In this document: positions 1 to 4,847 of the stretch, one piece after another | Layout of the letters: the number at the start of each line of letters is the position of its first letter | How positions within the stretch are numbered: position 1 is the stretch's first letter | Source of the DNA: Clostridia bacterium | GTDB taxonomy: Bacteria > Bacillota_A > Clostridia > Christensenellales > Borkfalkiaceae | DNA: 7,471 nucleotides | Direction: 5' to 3' | Assembly: GCA_017456945.1 (NCBI GenBank) | Contig: JAFTIK010000064.1 | Span: 1 to 7,471, forward strand | Notes under the pieces: generated by a model | What the model saw: the letters and a program-made list of their open reading frames with translations, nothing else | What the model was told of the DNA's origin: nothing | Databases searched by the model: none | Program-made: the position numbers and the translations under genes

Positions 1-486
1 GTAATACCTATCGCCGTATATTTTTCGGCGTCAGTATCACAACGAGTTTTCTATATTTTACTAGGCTCGGTTTTAATTGCTTTAAGTTTGTTCTTTCTGT
101 TTCTTAATAATAAAATAAAGTTCCGCCCGTCAATAGTTAAAGGGGTTACGGTCGGCGCTATCGGGGGCGCGCTTAACGGGTTGTTTTCCACGGGTGGACC
201 ACCTATAGTTTTGTATCTAACCAACGCAACGAGCGATAATAAAAGTTATTTCGCTGGAATTCAGTTTTATTTTTGTATAACTAATATATACGCTACAATA
301 TTTAGAATAATCAACGGGCTTTTTTATTTAGAACTACTTATTTATACTGCAATAGGACTGCTTGGGTGCTTAATCGGCGACACGGTTGGAAAACTAGTAT
401 TTGATAAACTTAACGGCAATTTATTGAAAAAAATAATTTATATTGCAATGATTATTAGCGGTGTTTTGATGATAATAAACTTATAA
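1..486 (+). CDS. TauE/SafE-family sulfite/organosulfonate exporter-like membrane protein, C-terminal part (5' truncated)
   Basis: The frame is open from base 1 to the TAA at 484-486, giving 161 residues with no start codon, so this is the C-terminal part of a protein whose family is usually about 250 residues. The TTG at 88 is an internal Leu codon, not a credible start. Hydrophobic segments lie at about residues 17-35, 47-76, 84-105, 109-130 and 141-161. The segment at about 47-76 carries the family hallmark: a Gly-rich stretch (GAIGGALNG) followed by FSTGGPPIVLYL, as in the second repeat of TauE/SafE (DUF81) permeases. Members are inner-membrane proteins thought to export sulfite, sulfoacetate or related organosulfur anions, but most are uncharacterised and the substrate cannot be read from sequence. 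The gene converges on the minus-strand AEC transporter gene and ends 3 nt before a strong terminator. Family assignment is fairly secure; substrate is unknown. Confidence 0.85.
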   Translation, partial: VIPIAVYFSASVSQRVFYILLGSVLIALSLFFLFLNNKIKFRPSIVKGVTVGAIGGALNGLFSTGGPPIVLYLTNATSDNKSYFAGIQFYFCITNIYATIFRIINGLFYLELLIYTAIGLLGCLIGDTVGKLVFDKLNGNLLKKIIYIAMIISGVLMIINL

Positions 487-489
487 ACG

Positions 490-525
490 AAAAAGGCTTG
501 CAACAAAAAAGTTGCAAGCCTTTTT
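490..525. terminator. Bidirectional rho-independent terminator between convergent genes
   Basis: A perfect 15-bp inverted repeat (arms 490-504 and 511-525) encloses an A6 loop. Each arm has a GC-containing core (GGCTTGCAAC) flanked by A5 or T5. On the plus strand the hairpin is followed by a nearly pure T tract to 533, so it should terminate the TauE/SafE gene strongly. On the minus strand the arm ends in TTTTT followed by CGTTT, so it can also stop transcription from the AEC transporter gene, whose stop codon is at 537-539. It fills almost all of the 50-base convergent gap. Confidence 0.93.
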
Positions 526-536
526 ATTTTTTTCAA

Positions 537-1538
537 TTAAATAAACGCCCCGAATACGCCCGTATATAACAAGAACATTAAAGGTATGGTTGCTATAGAT
601 AAAATAGAACTTAAAAGCACCATGATTGACGACGAGTTAGCATCGCTACCAAACTTAACGGCAAATAGAGCCGTGCTAGTTGCAGAAGGCATTGCGAACA
701 AGAAGAACAACACGTATTTTATTACCGAAGATATAGGCAAGAAAGTTACTACGAGCATTGTAACGATAGTTGCCACGATAAGTTTAAAAAAACTATCTAC
801 GTAACCTAGTTTATTCATAAATACGGTTTTCATATCTACCCTTGCAAGCCTAAACCCTATTACCATCATAGAAACGGGGGTTACGGCGTTGCCAACAAGG
901 GTTACGCTGTTCATCATTTTGGTAACGAAAACGTCGCCAAAAGAGCCTTCAACACAAAGATCGACTAGCGGAACTTTTGCCAAAACAAACGCCATGAAAC
1001 CTAAAACGACGGCAATGATAGTTGGATTAAGCAAGATCTTTTTAAACGAAACGTTTTTTATGTCTTTTGTAATAATATAAACCCCAAGCGTCCAAGTGAG
1101 AATATTGAACACCGCTATCATTACCGCACAATAAATAACCGCTTCACCTATGCAATCTTGACCACTAAAAAGCGACTGTATCATAGGCAAACCTATAAAG
1201 CCACAGTTGCCGAAAATACTTGCAAAACGCAAACAGTTAAGCTTTGCATCGTTATCTTTATTCCTTACGCATACCGCCATAATACCTGCCATTATCAAGT
1301 GAATTGCAAAAGCAAGCCCTGCGGTAATAAGCATATTAACACCTATTTCAGGCGAATAGTTTTTTCCTTGAAACCCTATAAACACTAACGCGGGTTGACA
1401 TGCATATAAAACCACGTTTGATAGAGCGCTATCTGCTTTATCGCCAAGCAAGCCGGTTTTTGCAAGAATAAACCCCGGAATTGCAAGCGCTATTAAAGAT
1501 AATATTGTAAACGCTACGTTTGTAAATTCTATTTGCAT
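537..1538 (-). CDS. AEC (auxin efflux carrier) family transporter
   Basis: A 333-residue, highly hydrophobic protein of normal length for bacterial AEC permeases (Mem_trans family), which have about ten membrane segments. Two hallmark regions are visible: FGNCGFIGLP at residues 109-118, the conserved Asn/Gly/Pro stretch of the first half, and MPSATSTALFAVKFG starting at residue 283, the matching region of the second half. A central MMVIGFRLA segment is also typical. The family moves organic anions such as malate or other carboxylates, or amino-acid-like compounds; the substrate here is unknown. The ATG at 1538-1536 is supported by AAAGGA at 1545-1550, 6 nt upstream, lying inside the last codons of the PHP gene. 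The two genes overlap by 10 nt, so translation is probably coupled. It is the last gene of the minus-strand operon and ends at the bidirectional terminator 490-525. It could equally be annotated malate permease or transporter YfdV-like; only the family is safe. Confidence 0.92.
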   Translation of the reverse strand: MQIEFTNVAFTILSLIALAIPGFILAKTGLLGDKADSALSNVVLYACQPALVFIGFQGKNYSPEIGVNMLITAGLAFAIHLIMAGIMAVCVRNKDNDAKLNCLRFASIFGNCGFIGLPMIQSLFSGQDCIGEAVIYCAVMIAVFNILTWTLGVYIITKDIKNVSFKKILLNPTIIAVVLGFMAFVLAKVPLVDLCVEGSFGDVFVTKMMNSVTLVGNAVTPVSMMVIGFRLARVDMKTVFMNKLGYVDSFFKLIVATIVTMLVVTFLPISSVIKYVLFFLFAMPSATSTALFAVKFGSDANSSSIMVLLSSILSIATIPLMFLLYTGVFGAFI

Positions 1539-2254
1539 ATTTTTTCCTTTTCCTTCATAAATTTTTCAAGTTCAACTTTATATTTTTTCTCGTCACAATA
1601 AAGGGAAAAATCTCTCTTAAACAAGCATTCGACCAAAGATTTTTCATCTTTTACGTAGTCGGGCGTAAAGATACCTGCGGTAATAGGTTGGTTTGGCGTA
1701 TGAAAATCCGTGCCAGATATACCTATTAAATTATTCTCTTCACACCATTTTTTTGCTAAGTGATTGTTGCTTTCGTGGTGAAAATGCCCGTTAAAACTTT
1801 CCGCGCCGTGTAAATATTCAATCGTACCACGACGGGGTACTTTTACCCTAAAGGGGTGCGATTGATAAAGGAAACACCCGTTCTTTTCCGCTAATCTAAA
1901 CAACTCTTCTTGCGTCATTTGATAAAGTGGTTTATTATCGTAAAACAAGGACTTATCGAACCCGTAAATAAGATATTCTTCACCCGTTACGGCAAGTATT
2001 TCCGAGCCAAGAAAAATCCTTAACCCCCTTTTTTCGCCAAGTTCTTTAACTTCTTCGTAAAGAGAAAAATAAAAGTCTAGTTTTTGCTTTTTGTTTTCAC
2101 CTTTATAAGTGTTAAACTCTCGCTCGTTAAAATGGTTGGTTATAACTACGCCGTTATATCCTTCTTCAGAATACCTATTTACTATACTTTTGGCGTCTGC
2201 CAAACCGCAATGACTACCGTATAGGGTGTGACAATGCGTTTCTAGTTTTATCAT
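1529..2254 (-). CDS. PHP-domain metal-dependent phosphoesterase
   Basis: A 241-residue soluble protein with the metal-binding motifs of the PHP (polymerase and histidinol phosphatase) fold in order: E5-T-H7-C-H9 at the N terminus, ITNH with H41, GSE with E85, QSHPFR with H133, and GTDFH with D183 and H185. These are the positions expected to coordinate a multi-metal (Mn, Zn or Fe) centre, so the enzyme should be active. Motif II reads TNH rather than the more common TDH. Known PHP proteins include histidinol-phosphatase, oligoribonucleotide 5'-3' exonucleases of the YciV/TrpH type, and tyrosine-phosphatase types; sequence alone does not choose among them. No histidine-biosynthesis genes are nearby. 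The ATG at 2254 overlaps the TGA of the upstream exonuclease gene as ATGA, with AAGGAG 5 nt upstream. The 3' end (TAG at 1529-1531) overlaps the AEC transporter start. The neighbouring DEDDh exonuclease makes a nucleic-acid or nucleotide substrate plausible, but this is inference. Confidence 0.9.
   Translation of the reverse strand: MIKLETHCHTLYGSHCGLADAKSIVNRYSEEGYNGVVITNHFNEREFNTYKGENKKQKLDFYFSLYEEVKELGEKRGLRIFLGSEILAVTGEEYLIYGFDKSLFYDNKPLYQMTQEELFRLAEKNGCFLYQSHPFRVKVPRRGTIEYLHGAESFNGHFHHESNNHLAKKWCEENNLIGISGTDFHTPNQPITAGIFTPDYVKDEKSLVECLFKRDFSLYCDEKKYKVELEKFMKEKEKICK
1545..1550 (-). promoter_or_regulatory. Ribosome binding site of the AEC transporter gene, embedded in the PHP gene
   Basis: Minus-strand AAAGGA lies 6 nt before the ATG at 1538. 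A second AAGGA-type run sits just upstream within 1551-1555. Both are made from the Lys/Glu codons ending the PHP protein (MKEKEKICK), so the signal is carried entirely within the preceding coding sequence. It fixes the transporter start and supports coupled translation. Confidence 0.8.
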
Positions 2255-2838
2255 AAATACTCCTTAAGAGAAAAAAGTTCCCTTTCAGTTTCCATACCTA
2301 TATTCATTGCAAGATAAACTGCCGTGGTATCAAAGCGCGCGTCGTGAAAGCCTGCTTTTTCCTTAAACAAAATTTTCATACTATCTAAAATATCCCTATT
2401 GGAAATCTTAAAATAAGCGCACAATTCGGTAAGTTTTGGATATTTATACCCGTCTCTACGACCTGCAAGTTTACATATGGGCGTAGTGCTTTTCATTGAA
2501 CAAAAATCTTTTTTTATAGGCAAAATTTCCCCTACTCTTTCAAACTCTGCCCTTAAAAACATCATATCGAAAGAAGTATTATGCGCCACTAGCAAATCAC
2601 AACTTTCAAAGTCTTTCTTTATCTCGTCAACACAGTCGGAAAAACGCTTCCCCTTTGATAAACTTTTAAGTTTTTCTACCGAAAAGCCGTGTATCATATA
2701 CGCGCCGTATTCTACGCTATCAACGGTAAAGAAAAAGTTTTTTGCAAAGGTGTTTTCCCTATCTTGCATAACGTATGAAAGTTGGCAAATTTGCCCCGGT
2801 CTTAAACCACTAGTTTCAGTATCTAAATAAATTATCAT
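2251..2838 (-). CDS. DEDDh 3'-5' exonuclease (RNase T / DNA polymerase III epsilon superfamily), stand-alone
   Basis: A 195-residue single-domain exonuclease. All catalytic residues of the DEDDh class are visible: D6 and E8 in YLDTETSGL (Exo I), D91 in AHNTSFD (Exo II), and H165 and D170 in FHDARFDT (Exo III). Such enzymes remove 3'-terminal nucleotides from DNA or RNA using two metal ions. Stand-alone members act in proofreading, repair or RNA trimming, and the substrate cannot be told from sequence. It lacks the PolC polymerase and PHP parts, and no BRCT or helicase domain is attached. The start is forced: an in-frame TGA lies at 2842-2844, one codon upstream of the ATG, and D6 leaves no room for a later start. 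No Shine-Dalgarno is visible; the bases before the ATG are A/T-rich and then run into a terminator hairpin. It is the first gene of the exonuclease-PHP-AEC operon and overlaps the PHP gene by ATGA. Confidence 0.93.
   Translation of the reverse strand: MIIYLDTETSGLRPGQICQLSYVMQDRENTFAKNFFFTVDSVEYGAYMIHGFSVEKLKSLSKGKRFSDCVDEIKKDFESCDLLVAHNTSFDMMFLRAEFERVGEILPIKKDFCSMKSTTPICKLAGRRDGYKYPKLTELCAYFKISNRDILDSMKILFKEKAGFHDARFDTTAVYLAMNIGMETERELFSLKEYL
2260..2265 (-). promoter_or_regulatory. Ribosome binding site of the PHP gene inside the exonuclease gene
   Basis: Minus-strand AAGGAG is 5 nt before the ATG at 2254. It is formed by codons near the 3' end of the exonuclease gene (Lys-Glu-Tyr-Leu-stop). 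It confirms the ATGA-overlap start and is the best Shine-Dalgarno sequence in the three-gene operon. Confidence 0.85.
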
Positions 2839-2848
2839 AAATCATTTG

Positions 2849-2879
2849 AAAAGGCAAAACGCATTGCGTCTTGCCTTTT
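2849..2879 (-). terminator. Rho-independent terminator after the foldase lipoprotein gene, probably leaky
   Basis: Arms at 2849-2862 and 2866-2879 form a 14-bp stem with a 3-nt loop; on the minus strand there is one G-U wobble. The stem core contains AAAAGGCAA pairing with TTGCCTTTT. The hairpin begins 4 nt after the TAG of the lipoprotein gene and ends 10 nt before the ATG of the exonuclease gene. On the minus strand only four T residues follow the GC core, they are part of the stem, and the next base is C. Termination may therefore be partial, allowing read-through into the exonuclease operon. Confidence 0.85.
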
Positions 2880-2883
2880 ATCA

Positions 2884-4734
2884 CTACCACAAATCAGAGT
2901 ATCTGCTTTCATATACTTTAACGTAGTTATCGTTTTCGTAAACGTAAGCGTTAAGAGTATCTCTACGATATTTTTCAAGGGTAGAAGTTACTTCTGCAGA
3001 ACTTGCTGTTTCAAGGAACAAATAGAGATAATTATTCTTGTAAGCCTTTATTGCATCTTCGTCGTTCCAGTTTGCAAGTATCGTTGCAAGTTCATCTGAC
3101 CAAGTTTTATTGCCGTATTCAGCGGTAAGGTAACTTTCTAAAGAGCTGTAGTTAGTAAATACGCTATTATCGTAAAGCTTAGAATAGAACATTACGTGAT
3201 AACCGTAATCGGTTGCAACTACCATATAACTAGATTTGCCCATACCGAGAAGTTCCCTTGCCCCGTCGGCAAATTCTTGCATATATTCTTCTTTATCAGC
3301 CCCGTCTGGAATAGGTTTAACTGCGTAACCCTTATAAGTGTTAAGCGAACCTGCGTCGGTAGAGAAAGCAAACAATAATTCGTTAATTTTCTTTTCGTAA
3401 TCAGCGATTTCCACGTTGCTTTCTGCCTTTCTATAAACAGACGCGCCGAGCGGGCTAGTTTGAACAGTAGGTACGTTTGCACCGTAAACGTAAGATTCCA
3501 TATAGGATATAAACTCTTCCAAACTGCTTTCATTAAGCGACGTTACTTTATATTTCGCATTAGTGTCTTCAGTCTTTTCTTGAACTAATTCAACCTCCCC
3601 TTGGAAAGGAATACTTTCTGACAAGAAAGCGTAATCCCCCTTGAATTTCTTAGTGTTAGCATCAAAATCGTAACCGCTTAAAATCCAAGTAGAACGCAAA
3701 TCCTTAACGGTGGTTGCTTCGAGAATTTCCCTTCTCTTTTCTGCTCTTTCTGCAATAGAAAGGTTAGAATCGAGAGCGTTAATCTTTTCAGTTTGAACTT
3801 CGCTTGCGCCTAAAAGCAAGTTGTAAACGTAACCGTAGTTACCTTTGTGACCTACAAGCATAGGATCGCTAACCGTTGCAGAAGAAAGTTTTTCAACGAA
3901 TTCTGCGTTAGTCATTTCACCTAACTTTTCAAGTTTTTCAGCAAAAATCGTTTGGAGTTTTGCCATATCGTATTTTGCTCTTACGGCATCAGTTTTTGCA
4001 TTTTCAAAATTACGAAGAAGAATTTGTTCTTGGTTGTTCTTTAAGGTTTGTTTATAATAATCGGTTTCTTTTATGTCGCCTTTATAGTTGCCTAAGATAC
4101 CGTTATTTTTCATAAGTTTGATAACCTTACTATACGCTTCGCGACGGGCTGGCGTAGAATTTACGTCTATACCCTTTGCTACGTATTCGGTCTTATCTTC
4201 ATCTTCTACGAAATTAGCGGCGTTGGTAGGAGTTGCTCTTACTTCTTCTGAAAGAGTTTCAGAGAACTTATCGCTTTCGTTTTTAGTTTCGTAACTTTCG
4301 ATAAGGTCGTTAAATGTCTTATAGGTGTTATAAAGCGCTTCTTCAGTATCCTTTGCGTCAAGATATCTTGCTGCCGACCAAACGTCTTCTTCCGAACTAT
4401 TCTTAACGTTAGCAGGATCTTCTTGTAAGGTTTTAATTGCGCTTTGAACGAATACTCTAGTTTGAACTAGGCTATCGATAATGTCTTCAAAAACCTGTTT
4501 TCTTGTTTGACCGTAGTACTGCTCGTAAACGTAGCCGTAGTTAAGGTACGCCATAATCATATCTTTCTTATAGATCTTTTCCATAGGCGCGTTCTTATCT
4601 ATTTGAACGGAAGCGACAACCTGCTTCATATCCCTATCTACGTCGGTGGTAATAAGTTTACAACCGCTGAGCGCCGTCATACACATTATAACGGATAAAA
4701 TAATAGTTGCTATTGATACAAAAAGTTTTCTCAT
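2884..4734 (-). CDS. Large lipoprotein with SurA/PrsA-like foldase architecture (divergent parvulin-type region)
   Basis: A 616-residue predicted lipoprotein. The N terminus has a signal peptide: MRKLF, a hydrophobic stretch at about 5-22, and the lipobox L22-S-G-C25, so it should be anchored on the outer face of the membrane. Residues about 40-100 (VASVQIDKNAPMEKIYKKDM followed by an amphipathic helical stretch) resemble the SurA/PrsA N-terminal chaperone domain. The middle (about 100-420) is long, charged and helical, and I do not recognise it. Residues about 455-520 look like the C-terminal half of a parvulin (PpiC) rotamase: FSTDAGSLN, then a helix EYMQEFADGARELLGMGK, then TDYGYHVMFYSK with H513. 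The usual N-terminal parvulin strand with its catalytic His (SHIL-like) is not evident, so isomerase activity is doubtful. PrsA is normally about 290 residues, so this is a much enlarged relative. AAAGGGAG at 4740-4747 supports the ATG. Its position directly after mfd fits prsA-type foldase genes in clostridia. It probably helps fold secreted proteins. Confidence 0.75.
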   Translation of the reverse strand: MRKLFVSIATIILSVIMCMTALSGCKLITTDVDRDMKQVVASVQIDKNAPMEKIYKKDMIMAYLNYGYVYEQYYGQTRKQVFEDIIDSLVQTRVFVQSAIKTLQEDPANVKNSSEEDVWSAARYLDAKDTEEALYNTYKTFNDLIESYETKNESDKFSETLSEEVRATPTNAANFVEDEDKTEYVAKGIDVNSTPARREAYSKVIKLMKNNGILGNYKGDIKETDYYKQTLKNNQEQILLRNFENAKTDAVRAKYDMAKLQTIFAEKLEKLGEMTNAEFVEKLSSATVSDPMLVGHKGNYGYVYNLLLGASEVQTEKINALDSNLSIAERAEKRREILEATTVKDLRSTWILSGYDFDANTKKFKGDYAFLSESIPFQGEVELVQEKTEDTNAKYKVTSLNESSLEEFISYMESYVYGANVPTVQTSPLGASVYRKAESNVEIADYEKKINELLFAFSTDAGSLNTYKGYAVKPIPDGADKEEYMQEFADGARELLGMGKSSYMVVATDYGYHVMFYSKLYDNSVFTNYSSLESYLTAEYGNKTWSDELATILANWNDEDAIKAYKNNYLYLFLETASSAEVTSTLEKYRRDTLNAYVYENDNYVKVYESRYSDLW

Positions 4735-4739
4735 AATAT

Positions 4740-4747
4740 CTCCCTTT
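4740..4747 (-). promoter_or_regulatory. Ribosome binding site of the foldase lipoprotein gene
   Basis: Minus-strand AAAGGGAG, with 5 nt before the ATG at 4734. It is a strong Shine-Dalgarno that fixes the start immediately ahead of a signal peptide (Met-Arg-Lys plus hydrophobic core). Confidence 0.85.
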
Positions 4748-4773
4748 AGAGACGTAAATTTTCACTATACCCA

Positions 4774-4794
4774 TTAAGTATATACTATACTTAA
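4774..4794. repeat. Perfect 9-bp inverted repeat overlapping the lipoprotein promoter (candidate operator)
   Basis: The arms TTAAGTATA (4774-4782) and TATACTTAA (4786-4794) are perfect inverted copies separated by TAC. The left arm contains the minus-strand -10 box (4777-4782) and the right arm lies in the -35/-10 spacer. That is a typical place for a dimeric repressor site. The arms are almost entirely A/T, so chance similarity or simple promoter AT-richness is a real alternative. No regulator gene is nearby. Confidence 0.4.
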
Positions 4795-4805
4795 AAAAAT
4801 TGCAA
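4777..4805 (-). promoter_or_regulatory. Sigma-70/SigA-type promoter for the foldase lipoprotein gene
   Basis: On the minus strand TTGCAA (4800-4805, 4 of 6 matches to TTGACA) is followed after exactly 17 nt by TATACT (4777-4782, 5 of 6 matches to TATAAT). Transcription would start near 4770, leaving a leader of about 36 nt carrying the AAAGGGAG ribosome binding site. A further TATAGT at about 4764-4769 has no good -35 partner. The lipoprotein gene thus seems able to be expressed independently of mfd, although read-through from mfd is also possible because I see no convincing terminator after mfd. Confidence 0.65.
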
Positions 4806-4847
4806 ACGTTTTTCGGTTTTTTATGCGATTATCTAGGTATTTTTTAT

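Noticed and set aside
842..1457. Repeated word GCAAGCC, also in the terminator at 490-525
   Set aside because: The copies inside the transporter gene are short, irregularly spaced and explained by common codons; there is no repeat-array structure.
2477..2830. 117-codon plus-strand frame opposite the exonuclease gene
   Set aside because: It is antisense to a gene with complete catalytic motifs; no domain is visible in the translation.
3219..3533. 104-codon minus-strand open frame inside the lipoprotein gene in another frame
   Set aside because: It overlaps fully with the real frame, has no ribosome binding site I can support and no family features.
4795..4847. Possible terminator after mfd (A-rich and T-rich runs around CCGAAAAACG on the minus strand)
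   Set aside because: Only a two-base-pair GC core can form, with a mismatch next to it. There is no stable stem, so I do not call a terminator here.
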